This document shows positions 1 to 8,553 of a stretch of 64,000 nt of DNA, one piece after another. Source of the stretch: Hyphococcus flavus. Its GTDB lineage: Bacteria > Pseudomonadota > Alphaproteobacteria > Caulobacterales > Parvularculaceae. The stretch's first letter is position 1. Every line of letters starts with the position of its first letter. Both the position numbers and the translations under genes were made by a program. The stretch spans positions 1,441,501-1,505,500 of the forward strand of contig NZ_CP118166.1 in NCBI RefSeq assembly GCF_028748065.1, written 5' to 3'. The notes below the pieces were generated by a model that had not been told where the DNA came from, searched no databases, and saw nothing but the letters and a program-made list of their open reading frames with translations.

Positions 1-41
1 CATATGTCCAATACGCATTTCGTTTTTTCAAATTACACTCA

Positions 42-1877
42 CTACTCCGCCGCGTTTTTAAAGTCCTTGGAATCGTCATTGGCGGCTTTGGGACTTTCAC
101 CGGATTCTTCCGGACCATGCGCAGTTTTCTCTGGTGCCTGCGCAACAGAATTAGCCTCAACCTCTGTCGTTTTAGCTGACTTTTCCGCTTCCTTCGCGGC
201 GGCTTTGGCTTCCTTTACGAGTTTTTTCTTCTCTGCCTTTTCCGCTGCTTCGCGTTTCTTGCGCTCTTTCTTGTCAAAGGCGGTCATGGGTTCGGCTGGG
301 GCCGTTTTCGCTGCTTCCATGGCGATCAGCCCCTCTTCGGCCATGGTTTTGACCTTCAGATAATCAACCTTGCCGGTGCCGAGGACAGGAATTTCATCGA
401 CAATGACGATCTTTTTCGGCACGGCGATTTCCGGCACGCCGTGACTTTGCGCCCAGGTAAGAAGAAGCCCGCGCGGCGCCTCCTTGCGATCGGTGACGAG
501 GATCACCTGTTCGCCTTTTTTTGGGTCCGGCATAATTGCGGCTGCGTGCATGTTGTCGGGCCACACGGCCGAGGCGCAGTTTTCCACGACAGCGAGGGAT
601 ACCATCTCGCCGCCGATTTTCGCGAAGCGTTTCAAACGACCGCGGATCGACATGTAGCCTTCGTCATTGATGGAAACGATATCGCCCGTATCGTGCCACC
701 CTCCCTCCAGCGGGATGACAACACCAGGGTTGTCGGGAGATAAATAGCCCTTCATGACATTCAGGCCGCGTACGAATAATCGTCCGGCGCCTTCCAGCCC
801 TTCGACCGGCTCAAGTCGCGGTTCAATGCCAGGAAGAAGTTTGCCTACCGTGCCGGAGCGGATGTCGCCCGGCTGGTTTGCTGCGATGACGGGCGAGGCT
901 TCGGTAACGCCGTAACCTTCAAGCACTTCAAAGCCGAAGCGTTTTTCCGCCGCCTGCCGCGTTTCATCGCGCACGCGTTCGGCGCCGCAAACCGCGATGC
1001 GTAATGACGACATGCCGCCATCGGGGCTTGCGCGCATATATTGCGACAGGAACGTATCCGTCGCGAAGAGAACCGTTGAGCCGGTCTCGAAAATGCGTTT
1101 CGGGATGATCTTCGTCTGCAGCGGTGAGGGGTGAAAGACCACCGGATAGCCATTGAGCACAGGCCACAGCGCGCCGGCTGTCAGGCCGTAACAATGAAAT
1201 GTCGGCAGCGGGTTGAAAAAGATATCCGTCGGCAACAGCTCTACGTGCTCAGAAATCTGTTCAATATTGGCGATGATGTTGCGGTGAGAAAGAACGACGC
1301 CTTTCGGCGCGCCCTCGGTTCCTGACGTGAAAAGAATGACGCCCGGCTCTTCCGGATTTGGCGTCGCCGCAAGAATGCTGGGGAATAGCGGCCCCGCCAA
1401 AGCTAGCGCTTTGTCTTGCGGTTTGATCTGTTCACGAACATCTTCGAGGTGGATGATTTCAAGATCATTTTCGAGTTCGCCGATCAGCTTTTCGAGCCCG
1501 GCAAGTTCAATAAACTTTTTTGCTGTGACGATTTTCGTCACCTCGGCGGCTTTACAGGCGGCGATAAGGTTTTTGGAGCCAGCGGTGAAGTTCAGCATCG
1601 CCGGAACGCGCCCGCGCGACAGCAACGCAAAAAGTGCGATGACGGCGCCTGCGCCAGTCGGCAGCAAAATGCCGACGCGCTCTTCTTTTGATGTTTGCCT
1701 CGCGAGCGCCCCACCGAGCGCGAATGCGCCGCGTGTTATTTCCTTGTGAGTGAGTTTTCGTCCATCACCGTCAGTAACGGCGATTTTGTCTGCTTTTTCC
1801 TTACGCGCATTTTCCAGATAGGCCTGAAAAATGGCTCTTCGCGACCGGCGCTCAACGCGCTTTACCGGATCACCCAT
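42..1877 (-). CDS. AMP-dependent acyl-CoA/acyl-ACP synthetase
   Basis: This 611-residue protein belongs to the ANL superfamily, which activates a carboxylic (here probably fatty) acid as acyl-AMP and passes it to a thiol. The phosphate-binding loop SGTEGAPKG is at about residues 185-193, GYGVTEASP at 321-329, the ribose-binding DTGD at 396-399, the hinge region GRLKRFAKIGGE at 413-424 and the catalytic lysine in GTGKVDY at 503. The closest family I recall is the acyl-ACP synthetase half of Aas (2-acylglycerophosphoethanolamine acyltransferase), but no MFS or PlsC domain is attached. From residue 515 on there is an unusual tail of about 95 residues rich in Lys, Ala and Glu, probably a disordered or coiled extension. 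Substrate is inferred only from family resemblance. Confidence 0.85.
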   Translation of the reverse strand: MGDPVKRVERRSRRAIFQAYLENARKEKADKIAVTDGDGRKLTHKEITRGAFALGGALARQTSKEERVGILLPTGAGAVIALFALLSRGRVPAMLNFTAGSKNLIAACKAAEVTKIVTAKKFIELAGLEKLIGELENDLEIIHLEDVREQIKPQDKALALAGPLFPSILAATPNPEEPGVILFTSGTEGAPKGVVLSHRNIIANIEQISEHVELLPTDIFFNPLPTFHCYGLTAGALWPVLNGYPVVFHPSPLQTKIIPKRIFETGSTVLFATDTFLSQYMRASPDGGMSSLRIAVCGAERVRDETRQAAEKRFGFEVLEGYGVTEASPVIAANQPGDIRSGTVGKLLPGIEPRLEPVEGLEGAGRLFVRGLNVMKGYLSPDNPGVVIPLEGGWHDTGDIVSINDEGYMSIRGRLKRFAKIGGEMVSLAVVENCASAVWPDNMHAAAIMPDPKKGEQVILVTDRKEAPRGLLLTWAQSHGVPEIAVPKKIVIVDEIPVLGTGKVDYLKVKTMAEEGLIAMEAAKTAPAEPMTAFDKKERKKREAAEKAEKKKLVKEAKAAAKEAEKSAKTTEVEANSVAQAPEKTAHGPEESGESPKAANDDSKDFKNAAE

Positions 1878-1969
1878 ATCCCTGAAATGTCCTCACCTGT
1901 TCGGCGCATGTCCCCACGCCTTTCTTTCCCGTAATGTTAGGGCATTAGGACGGAAACTTCCAGAAAAAC

Positions 1970-2003
1970 GAAAAAAGCCGCCGCCAGTGGGGCTGGCGGC
2001 GGC
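1970..2003 (-). terminator. Intrinsic terminator of the outer-membrane barrel gene
   Basis: An 11-bp perfect stem (GCCGCCGCCAG with its complement, 1977-1987 and 1993-2003) with a 5-nt loop is followed on the minus strand by a run of six T. It lies 55 bp past the stop of the 2058-2828 gene. Confidence 0.85.
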
Positions 2004-2057
2004 AAGACAAGCGCTTTGCGGGTCAGGGGGGAGGGCGAAAAAGCGCTTGCAGTAAGC

Positions 2058-2828
2058 TTAAAACCTGAAGCGCAATCCCGCTTCGACCAAAGACGCTCGA
2101 TTCTCGATATCGAAGTCTGCTGAAAAGAGGTCAGCTTCAACCGAAACGTCAGTTGTCGCGCGATAGCGATAAGCGACAAAAAGATCAGTTGCTGGCGACA
2201 CTTCATAGGCAAGGCCTGCAATGCCCTGATAGGCGAAAGCTGTGGCGTCGTCCTGTATGATTGGCGTCGCTGAAGGTGAATAGTCCACATCAACAAAACC
2301 AACACCAACGCCAGCGCCTATATAAGGCTTCAGCGGGCCGCCCGTGTCGAAATCATAAAACACGTTAGCCATGACAAACAGGTTTGACAGATCACCCTGC
2401 CCGTCCGCGACAAGGTCGCCCACGGTAACGCCGAGGTTTGGTGAACCGGTGATCAAAACACCGGCGTCTTCGCCATCAAGGGCGATGCCAGCCGCTGTCA
2501 CGCCTGTGTGCGTACCGACATCATTTGTCTGATAGGCGATTTCTATTTCACCCCGGAACGCTCCGTAGGATTTGCCGATAGCGCCTGATACAGCGTAACC
2601 CGTATCGAAATCCGTTTCCCAGCCAACGTCAGTACCGTCCGGTAGCACCGTGCCGCCGGGGATGGTCGTGCCTTCGCCGGTGGTGAAGTCGCCATCAAAT
2701 GCGCCTTCATTGTCTGAATCGCCGAGCAGCGATACACCGCCGGAGAGTGATACGTAGTAATCATTCGCGTGCGCGGCGGCTGTCATCGCCAGAGCTGACG
2801 CCGCTGCGGTCAAAGCAAGTTTGTTCAC
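2058..2828 (-). CDS. Outer-membrane beta-barrel protein, OmpA/opacity-porin-like
   Basis: This is a 256-residue exported protein with a Sec signal peptide (about residues 1-21, ending in AHA). The rest alternates short hydrophobic strands with long polar loops rich in Asp and Gly, and it ends LRFRF with the C-terminal phenylalanine that the BAM complex recognises. The segment around PYIGAGVGVGFV and the late AYRYR strand are typical of eight-stranded OmpA-like/opacity-type barrels. The start is GTG at 2828, with GGGAGC about seven bases upstream. It lies downstream of the fasciclin gene in the same direction, 124 bp away, and has its own terminator. Its function (structural porin or adhesin) cannot be told. 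A similar barrel is encoded at 38417. Confidence 0.8.
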   Translation of the reverse strand: MNKLALTAAASALAMTAAAHANDYYVSLSGGVSLLGDSDNEGAFDGDFTTGEGTTIPGGTVLPDGTDVGWETDFDTGYAVSGAIGKSYGAFRGEIEIAYQTNDVGTHTGVTAAGIALDGEDAGVLITGSPNLGVTVGDLVADGQGDLSNLFVMANVFYDFDTGGPLKPYIGAGVGVGFVDVDYSPSATPIIQDDATAFAYQGIAGLAYEVSPATDLFVAYRYRATTDVSVEADLFSADFDIENRASLVEAGLRFRF

Positions 2829-2874
2829 AAGAAAGCTCCCTCAATTCCTGATGTTTATTTGGTAATCTTTTCGG

Positions 2875-2915
2875 AACCGCCGCTCACAATGTAATATTCA
2901 TGGCAAGCGGCGGTT
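2875..2915. repeat. Inverted repeat between the fasciclin and barrel genes
   Basis: AACCGCCGCT (2875-2884) and AGCGGCGGTT (2906-2915) form a perfect 10-bp stem with a 21-nt loop. There is no T tract, so it may be a weak terminator of the fasciclin gene or a processing hairpin in a shared transcript. Confidence 0.5.
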
Positions 2916-2952
2916 GGCCAAAGTGAGTCACGCCTCGGGTGAAGCCTGACAA

Positions 2953-3456
2953 TTAGTTGCTTGGCGGCATGATCACTTTATCGATGACATGGATGACGCC
3001 ATTCGATGCTTTGACGTCTGCAGTCGTAACTGTTGCGTCATTGATCATCACCGTGCCGTTGTCGACAGAAATTGAAATGTCAGCGCCATTAACAGTCGTC
3101 GCGCTTTCAAGATTGACGACATCAGCTGCTTTCACCTTGCCGGGTACGACGTGGTAAGTAAGAATCGCTGTTAGCTGATCTTTGTTTTCAGGCATCAACA
3201 GCGTATCGACTGTACCTGCCGGTAAGGCCGCGAACGCCGCATCAGTTGGCGCAAACACCGTAAAAGGACCATCGCCTTTCAGCGTCTCAACAAGACCTGC
3301 CGCTGTTAGCGCTGTGGCTAATGTTTCGAACTGACCGGCTTCAACGGCCGTATCCACGATATCTTTTTTATCAGCGCCGTAGTTTCCGGCGTTAGCTGCG
3401 CCCAACGCGACAGTCACCGAGGCAACCGCAGCAATCGCATTACGAATAATAGTCAT
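2953..3456 (-). CDS. Secreted fasciclin (FAS1) domain protein
   Basis: This is a single-FAS1 protein of 167 residues with a Sec signal peptide (about residues 1-23, cleaved after AANA). The FAS1 H1 region ([15 protein letters not shown]) and the H2-type segment [10 protein letters not shown] are present, followed by a hydrophobic end IDKVIMPP. Bacterial single-FAS1 proteins are periplasmic or surface proteins linked to adhesion or biofilm; the exact role is unknown. The start is ATG at 3456, chosen because AGGAGG lies seven bases upstream; a TTG 15 bases earlier overlaps that Shine-Dalgarno and is unlikely. The gene is divergent from the XRE-cupin regulator, and a long palindrome lies between them (3571-3606), which suggests it may be a target of that regulator. 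Confidence 0.92.
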   Translation of the reverse strand: MTIIRNAIAAVASVTVALGAANAGNYGADKKDIVDTAVEAGQFETLATALTAAGLVETLKGDGPFTVFAPTDAAFAALPAGTVDTLLMPENKDQLTAILTYHVVPGKVKAADVVNLESATTVNGADISISVDNGTVMINDATVTTADVKASNGVIHVIDKVIMPPSN

Positions 3457-3570
3457 TGATAACCTCCTCAAAATTCATCGCTGCTTTCTGGCGGGAAATT
3501 GGTGGGGGTATTAGTTGCCCGCCTCAGCGAGCTTTCACATAATGAAAAAATATTTTAATACCAATAAAAA

Positions 3571-3606
3571 TTTCGTGAAAAGAAATACATATTTCTTTAC
3601 ATGAAA
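3571..3606. promoter_or_regulatory. Candidate operator palindrome, fasciclin / XRE-cupin divergent promoters
   Basis: Two 16-bp arms (3571-3586 and 3591-3606) are complementary at 14 of 16 positions around a 4-bp centre; the inner 8 bp are perfect. It lies in the AT-rich 197-bp divergent region, 115 bp from the fasciclin start and 48 bp from the regulator start. Binding of the adjacent XRE regulator is inference. Confidence 0.6.
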
Positions 3607-3653
3607 AATCGATATGGCTATTTTGAGCAGCAGGAAAATTTCAGGCGAAATCA

Positions 3654-4244
3654 ATGCTTTCAGAAACTCTAACCGATGGTCTTGAGCAATACGAAATCGG
3701 ATCCAAGGTCCGCCAGCTACGGCTGAACAAGGGTATGGCGCTCGCGCAATTGAGCGAACATTCGGGCCTTTCTACAGCGATGCTCTCGAAAATTGAGCGT
3801 GGGCAGATTTTTCCAACTCTGCCCACATTGCTCAGGATAGCAATGGTGTTCGGTGTCGGCCTTGATCATTTCTTCGCCAACGACGCCAATCAGCCGGTAA
3901 TGGCGATCACGCGCAAAGGAGAAAGGATGCGATTTCCGGAGCAGCAAGGCTCGGAGGACGAAACATATTTTTTTGAAAGTTTAAACTTTCCGGCTACGGA
4001 CAGTAAGATCAATGGATATCTTGCGAATTTTTCAATGAACTCTCATCCGTCTGAGCCGCATGCTCATGAAGGGGTTGAGATGATTTTCGTTCTATCGGGA
4101 GAGCTTGCTGTCGATGTTGGAGGTAATCTGCAAGTGCTCAGCGAAGGCGATGCGATTTATTTTGAAAGCACTACCCCACACACTTACGCGAGGTCAGGCG
4201 ATCAGCCCTGTTCTGCGCTCATTATTGTTACAGCGGAACAATAA
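3654..4244 (+). CDS. XRE-family regulator with C-terminal cupin sensor
   Basis: This 196-residue transcription factor has an N-terminal lambda-repressor-like helix-turn-helix (residues about 14-70; LSEHSGLSTAMLSKIERGQ is the recognition region) and a C-terminal cupin domain (about 120-194, with SEPHAHEGVEMIFVLSGEL as the His-rich first cupin motif and PHTYAR as the second). Such XRE-cupin proteins typically sense a small metabolite through the cupin and control a neighbouring gene. It is divergent from the fasciclin gene, with a long palindrome between them that could serve both promoters. It converges with pyrF, leaving only 7 bp between the two stops, so no terminator separates them. Ligand and regulon are unknown. 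Confidence 0.9.
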   Translation: MLSETLTDGLEQYEIGSKVRQLRLNKGMALAQLSEHSGLSTAMLSKIERGQIFPTLPTLLRIAMVFGVGLDHFFANDANQPVMAITRKGERMRFPEQQGSEDETYFFESLNFPATDSKINGYLANFSMNSHPSEPHAHEGVEMIFVLSGELAVDVGGNLQVLSEGDAIYFESTTPHTYARSGDQPCSALIIVTAEQ

Positions 4245-4251
4245 TCGGAAC

Positions 4252-4953
4252 CTATCCATTCAATGCTCGTTCAATTTCACGCAGTATATTTTCAGCAGCA
4301 GATTTAGGATCGTCCGCCGCGATGATCGGGCGGCCAACAACCAGGTTATCAGCGCCAGCCGTGATGGCGTCGGCGGGCGTCACTACGCGTTTTTGATCGT
4401 CAGCGCTCGCGCCTTTTGGCCGAACCCCGGGTGTGACGATGGCGAGCGCATCGCCAAAACGGGATTTAATGGCGGCGGCTTCCTTGGCTGACGCAACCAC
4501 GCCATCGGCGCCAGCCTCCGCTGCAAACTCAGCGCGTTTCAGAACAAGGTCTTCGATATTCATCTCAATGCCGGCGCGGGAAAGACTGTCCTGATTGAGG
4601 CTTGTTAGCACAGTGACGCCCAGGATTTTAAGGCGCGTGTCGTCCCCCTTTCCATCGACCGCACCCTTGAGGACGTCCGGCTCCGCATGAACGGTCAAAA
4701 AGTCACCGCCGAGTTCGCAGACGCTTTTGACGCCGCGCTCTACTGTTGCGCCGATGTCGTGGAACTTGAAATCGAGAAAAACCTTTTTGCCCTGGCTGGA
4801 TAGTTTGCGAGCGAGGTCGAGCCCGCCAACCGGCATCAACTGATAACCGATTTTATAAAATGTTCCTGCATCACCGATGGCGTTAATGGCTTTCTCCGCT
4901 TCCTCCGTTGACGGCAGATCGAGAGCGATGATGAGACGGTCTTTTAGATTCAT
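4252..4953 (-). CDS. pyrF: Orotidine 5'-phosphate decarboxylase
   Basis: PyrF decarboxylates OMP to UMP, the last step of de novo pyrimidine synthesis. The 233-residue protein starts LIIALDLPS with the first substrate aspartate. It carries the catalytic FLDFKFHDIGATV motif (Lys-Asp network) near residue 60, and the phosphate-binding VTPGVRP near 183 and VVGRPI near 214. Length is normal for the bacterial short type. No other pyrimidine gene is nearby. Upstream lies a palindromic intergenic repeat. Confidence 0.97.
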   Translation of the reverse strand: MNLKDRLIIALDLPSTEEAEKAINAIGDAGTFYKIGYQLMPVGGLDLARKLSSQGKKVFLDFKFHDIGATVERGVKSVCELGGDFLTVHAEPDVLKGAVDGKGDDTRLKILGVTVLTSLNQDSLSRAGIEMNIEDLVLKRAEFAAEAGADGVVASAKEAAAIKSRFGDALAIVTPGVRPKGASADDQKRVVTPADAITAGADNLVVGRPIIAADDPKSAAENILREIERALNG

Positions 4954-4970
4954 CAGGTTATCCCTTAATC

Positions 4971-5072
4971 CGTTCGCCCCGGCGAAAGCCGGGGTCCAGT
5001 TACACTAAAATGTCGGGCTTTGCCCGGCTTGTTTTCGTTGCTGGGTCCCGGCTTTCGCCGGGATGAACGGGG
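4971..5072. repeat. Intergenic palindromic repeat unit (REP-like)
   Basis: CCCCGGCGAAAGCCGGGGTC near 4977 and the inverted copy GGGTCCCGGCTTTCGCCGGG near 5043 are outward mirror images that also share CGTTC/GAACG ends. A smaller hairpin (CGGGCTTTGCCCG) sits between them. This sequence type is a widespread intergenic palindrome in alphaproteobacteria. It fills most of the gap between nth and pyrF and can fold as one long cruciform or transcript hairpin. Confidence 0.8.
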
Positions 5073-5089
5073 GAGCGCTCGTGCATAGC

Positions 5090-5854
5090 TCATTTCGCAA
5101 CCGCTTTCTTTTTTGCTGCTCTCAGTTTCGGCTGGCCTGCTAGTTTCTTTTTCGGCGCGGCCTTTGTTGTTTTTACATTCTTTTTCTTCGCGGGTTTCGG
5201 CTTGTCAGGCGACATCACCTTGTCTTTAAAACCGCAAAACTCGAGGATTGGGCAACGCCAGCATTCAGGTTTGCGCGCCTTGCAGATATATCGGCCCTGA
5301 AGGATCAGCCAGTGATGGGCGTGAAGGAGGAACTCTGCGGGCACGATTTTTTCAAGGCCAAGCTCGACTTCCAAAGGATTCTTGCCGGGAGCGAGGCCAG
5401 TGCGGTTGCCGACACGAAAAATGTGGGTATCGACGGCGATGGTCGGCTGACCGAAAGCAACGTTCATGACAACATTCGCCGTCTTGCGCCCGACGCCGGG
5501 CAGGCGTTCAAGTTGCTCACGGGTTTCGGGCACTTTTCCGTCAAACTCGTCGATCAACATCTTTGAAAGCGCAATCACGTTCTTTGCCTTGTTGCGCCAC
5601 AGCCCGATGGTTTTGATGTAATCGCCCAGTTTTTTCTCGCCCAGCGCGGCCATTTTTTCAGGCGTGTCCGCCAGATCGAACAGGGTCTTCGTCGCTTTAT
5701 TGACGCCTTCGTCAGTCGCCTGCGCAGAAAGAGCAACGGCCACGACCAGCGTGAAAGGGTTTTTGTAATAGAGTTCCGTTTGCGGCGCGGGCGCAGCGGT
5801 GGAAAGGCGTTCGAAAATTTTCTGCGCTGTTGCGCGCGTCATTTTACGGGGCAT
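5090..5854 (-). CDS. nth: Endonuclease III
   Basis: This bifunctional DNA glycosylase/AP lyase removes oxidised pyrimidines in base-excision repair. The helix-hairpin-helix LPGVGRKTANVVMN holds the catalytic lysine, and VDTHIFRVGNR supplies the catalytic aspartate. The C-terminal [4Fe-4S] cluster ligands are in the canonical C-x6-C-x2-C-x5-C spacing (CKARKPECWRCPILEFC). The catalytic part is of normal length, but about 40 extra residues rich in Lys, Ala and Pro follow the cluster, a basic tail that could add DNA affinity. The start is ATG at 5854; a TTG immediately before it is less likely. Confidence 0.96.
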   Translation of the reverse strand: MPRKMTRATAQKIFERLSTAAPAPQTELYYKNPFTLVVAVALSAQATDEGVNKATKTLFDLADTPEKMAALGEKKLGDYIKTIGLWRNKAKNVIALSKMLIDEFDGKVPETREQLERLPGVGRKTANVVMNVAFGQPTIAVDTHIFRVGNRTGLAPGKNPLEVELGLEKIVPAEFLLHAHHWLILQGRYICKARKPECWRCPILEFCGFKDKVMSPDKPKPAKKKNVKTTKAAPKKKLAGQPKLRAAKKKAVAK

Positions 5855-5956
5855 CAAGTTTCTCTATTTGCGGCGCGACCATAGCGCGCGCCGCGCTCGC
5901 GTAAAGTTCACCTTCTTCTCGTTGCCTGGGGAAAACCTGCCGCCTAAGGTGCCCGT

Positions 5957-6508
5957 ATGAACCATGCGAAACAGATGGAAACGCTTGCGCCTTATCAAAA
6001 AGGGCGCGCGTCGGATGCTTCCGGTCTGGATTTATTGGGCGAGGATGAGGGGGCCGCGCTGTTTGATGCGGTGCTCTATCCCAACCGTTCGTTGCCCAAT
6101 GCCGGGTTCATCGCCGTGATGACTGTGGTGATCGGCGCCAACATCCTGTTCGGAACGTACTTTTATGCAATCGGCGCTTGGCCGGTGATCGGGTTTTGCG
6201 GGCTTGATGTCCTGGCTGTCTGGCTGGCGTTCAAACTGAGTTACAGGCAAGGGCGATTACGGGAGCGCGTTCGCGTGACCAAGGATGAAATGCTTGTCGC
6301 GCGCGTGTTGCCGTCGGGCCACGAAACACGCTGGCGGTTGCAGCCCTTCTGGACGCGGGTTTCCATTGACCAGCCGGTGCGCCACGAAAGTCAGGTGCGG
6401 GTCACGTCAAAAGGCGGCGTGCTTATTCTTGGATCCTTTTTGTCCCCGAAAGAGAGGGCGCGTTTTGCGGACGCCCTTAGCGGCGCCTTGGGCAAAGCGC
6501 GCGGATAG
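5957..6508 (+). CDS. DUF2244 family membrane protein
   Basis: This 183-residue protein is recognised as the alphaproteobacterial DUF2244 family. It has a cytoplasmic N-terminus (residues 1-48), two membrane helices forming a hairpin (about 50-72 and 76-94) and a C-terminal region with the family pattern RVTKDEMLVARVLPSGHETRW. It ends with a conserved LGSFLSPKERARFADAL stretch. No biochemical function is known for the family. It begins 103 bp from nth on the opposite strand, so the two are probably driven by divergent promoters. It is followed 36 bp later by another small membrane protein gene and then gloA, which may form one transcript. Confidence 0.85.
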   Translation: MNHAKQMETLAPYQKGRASDASGLDLLGEDEGAALFDAVLYPNRSLPNAGFIAVMTVVIGANILFGTYFYAIGAWPVIGFCGLDVLAVWLAFKLSYRQGRLRERVRVTKDEMLVARVLPSGHETRWRLQPFWTRVSIDQPVRHESQVRVTSKGGVLILGSFLSPKERARFADALSGALGKARG

Positions 6509-6544
6509 GGTAACAGGGCGCCTCAGGTTTTATCGGATTATTCC

Positions 6545-7087
6545 ATGCTCGGCTTTTTTCTTGGTGTCGTCGGACTTCTTTCCGTCATGGGCGCGCTCTA
6601 TTGGCGCTGGCGGAAACAAATCGATGAGGAACTTGCCGAGGGCGCCAGTATCGAATGGGCGCATTTCAACAAGCATGAGCCGGAGTTCATAAAAGATATG
6701 GACGAAGCGAAGTTTCGCGAGATTTACAAGCGTGTTCACGAGCCGCGCTTTCCCGGCTACGCATTTGCGGCATTCGCAACCTTTTTGCTGTCATTGCCGA
6801 TTACCCTGATGGCGCTTACAGCCATTATCTGGGGCGCGCAGGCCACGGGTGTCATTCCTGAACCCGTTGACGTCGCCGACCGGTTGTTGATTGACGATGG
6901 CGAATTGCGATTTTTCCGTGATACGCCGCCGGAAGCGGCGCTCTATTATGTGCGCGATCTCGGCGGCTTCTATTACTTCTTCGGTGTACTGATAGTCTGG
7001 CTGTTTATTGTCGCATTTTACATGCGGCGATTTCATGCGCGCAGGCCCGGCTATTTGCGTGATGAAATTATCCGTTCAAGAGAGTAG
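6545..7087 (+). CDS. Small membrane protein of unknown function
   Basis: I do not recognise this 180-residue protein. It has an N-terminal helix (residues 1-18) and then an acidic soluble stretch with Trp and His ([13 protein letters not shown]) to about residue 70. A second hydrophobic helix follows (about 76-98), then a periplasmic-type loop and a third helix (about 140-160) before the basic tail [13 protein letters not shown]. It sits between DUF2244 and gloA in the same direction, with 36 bp before it and 10 bp to the next gene, so cotranscription is likely. Confidence 0.75.
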   Translation: MLGFFLGVVGLLSVMGALYWRWRKQIDEELAEGASIEWAHFNKHEPEFIKDMDEAKFREIYKRVHEPRFPGYAFAAFATFLLSLPITLMALTAIIWGAQATGVIPEPVDVADRLLIDDGELRFFRDTPPEAALYYVRDLGGFYYFFGVLIVWLFIVAFYMRRFHARRPGYLRDEIIRSRE

Positions 7088-7097
7088 GGGCAGCGTT

Positions 7098-7538
7098 ATG
7101 CAATATCTTCATACAATGGTTCGGGTGAAGGACCTCAATGCGTCGCTGGACTTTTACTGCCAAAAGCTCGGTTTGGTTGAGGTAAACAGACACGAGAGTG
7201 AGAAGGGGCGATTTACTCTCGTTTTTCTTGCTGCGCCTGAAGATGTTGAACGCGCAAAAGAAGACAAGGCGCCGCTGGTGGAACTCACCTATAACTGGGA
7301 TCCGGAAGAGTATCAGGGCGGGCGTAACTTTGGTCATCTCGCCTATCGCGTCGACGATATTTATGCGCTTTGCCAAAAGCTGATGGATGCGGGCGTGACC
7401 ATCAACCGCCCCCCGCGCGACGGTCACATGGCGTTTGTGCGGTCGCCTGATGGCATTTCAATCGAACTGCTGCAAAAGGGCGATAGCCTTCCTGCCGCTG
7501 AACCCTGGGCGAGCATGGAAAACACCGGAAGCTGGTAG
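7098..7538 (+). CDS. gloA: Lactoylglutathione lyase (glyoxalase I)
   Basis: GloA converts the hemithioacetal of methylglyoxal and glutathione to S-lactoylglutathione. The 146-residue protein is a two-module VOC-fold enzyme. The four metal ligands expected of GlxI are visible: His5 in [10 protein letters not shown], Glu in LVELTYNW near 58, His in NFGHLAYRV near 77 and Glu in SIELLQKG near 125. The ATG at 7098 is preceded by AGGGGCAG; in-frame upstream starts would only add unrelated residues from the preceding gene. It closes the operon begun by the DUF2244 gene. Confidence 0.93.
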   Translation: MQYLHTMVRVKDLNASLDFYCQKLGLVEVNRHESEKGRFTLVFLAAPEDVERAKEDKAPLVELTYNWDPEEYQGGRNFGHLAYRVDDIYALCQKLMDAGVTINRPPRDGHMAFVRSPDGISIELLQKGDSLPAAEPWASMENTGSW

Positions 7539-7599
7539 TTTTTATCGTTCCTTAACGCCGCCCAAGGCAAAAAAGTCTTGTTGAATTTGAAAGCGCCTG

Positions 7600-8553
7600 A
7601 TGCCGTCCAGTCCTGTTCTTCTTGAAAACGTCACCAAAAAATACGGCGCCTTCACAGCGGTCAATGACCTCTCGTTTGAAGTGCTACAGGGGGAAATCTA
7701 CGGATTTCTAGGGCCCAATGGCGCAGGCAAAACGACGACCTTGCGCATGATGCTGGACATCGTTCAGCCGAGCGAAGGCCGCGTTCTGGTGTTGGGATCG
7801 GAATCGGCGATCCCGGTGCGGCGGCGCATTGGCTATCTGCCCGAAGAGCGCGGGCTATACCGAAAGATGAAGGCGGCGGACTCTATTGCGTATTTCGCGC
7901 AGTTGCGCGGGCTTTCCTCACGGGATGCAAAAAAGCGTGCTTATGAGTTGCTCGAGCAATTCGGGCTTGAAAAATTTGCGCGTGCAAAAAACGAGGCGCT
8001 ATCGAAAGGCATGGCGCAGAAGGTGCAATTGCTGGCGACGATCGCGCATGAGCCGGAATTGTTGATCCTCGACGAACCCTTTTCCGGCCTTGATCCGATC
8101 AACCAGCAGACCCTTGAAACGCTCATCAGAGACCAGCGCGCGGCGGGGCGGACGATTATTTTTTCAACCCATGTCATGCAGCATGCGGAGCGGCTGTGTG
8201 ATCGTTTTTTGATTATTGCGGGCGGCAGAAAGCGGTTCGAAGGAACGCTCTCCGAGGCGCGGGCCGACTATGGCAGCCGCATTCACCTGCGCACGACGGC
8301 GCCTGAAAGCGCTTTGAAGGCTTTGCCGGATGTCGTTTCCATAAGGATCGAGGATGTTTCTGGCGCTGAGACGACGTATGAGATCGAACTTGATGACGAT
8401 GCCGACCCGCAGGCCTTTTTGACACGCCTTGTGGAAGCCGGCGTTCCCGTGACGCGTTTCGAGCAGGCCGGCGCCACGCTTCACGATATTTTTGTCGCCC
8501 TTGCCGGCGAAGAAGCGGCGCCGCCGCAAACTAAGCTGGAGGCGGCGGAATGA
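7600..8553 (+). CDS. ABC transporter ATP-binding protein, NatA-like
   Basis: This is the ATPase subunit of a two-gene ABC-2 exporter. In 317 residues it has Walker A GPNGAGKTT (near 39), a degenerate signature LSKGMAQKVQ (near 134) and Walker B LLILDEPF (near 154). The H-loop lies in FSTHVMQHAE, and a C-terminal DUF4162-type domain occupies about residues 220-305. The LSKGM signature and the C-terminal domain are typical of the NatA/YhaQ group, which in Bacillus exports sodium. It overlaps the permease gene by four bases (ATGA), so the two are translationally coupled. Confidence 0.9.
   Translation: MPSSPVLLENVTKKYGAFTAVNDLSFEVLQGEIYGFLGPNGAGKTTTLRMMLDIVQPSEGRVLVLGSESAIPVRRRIGYLPEERGLYRKMKAADSIAYFAQLRGLSSRDAKKRAYELLEQFGLEKFARAKNEALSKGMAQKVQLLATIAHEPELLILDEPFSGLDPINQQTLETLIRDQRAAGRTIIFSTHVMQHAERLCDRFLIIAGGRKRFEGTLSEARADYGSRIHLRTTAPESALKALPDVVSIRIEDVSGAETTYEIELDDDADPQAFLTRLVEAGVPVTRFEQAGATLHDIFVALAGEEAAPPQTKLEAAE

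Noticed and set aside
4971-5072. Terminator or riboswitch between nth and pyrF
   Set aside because: The sequence is a common alphaproteobacterial intergenic palindrome and lacks T tracts, so it is better described as a repeat unit.
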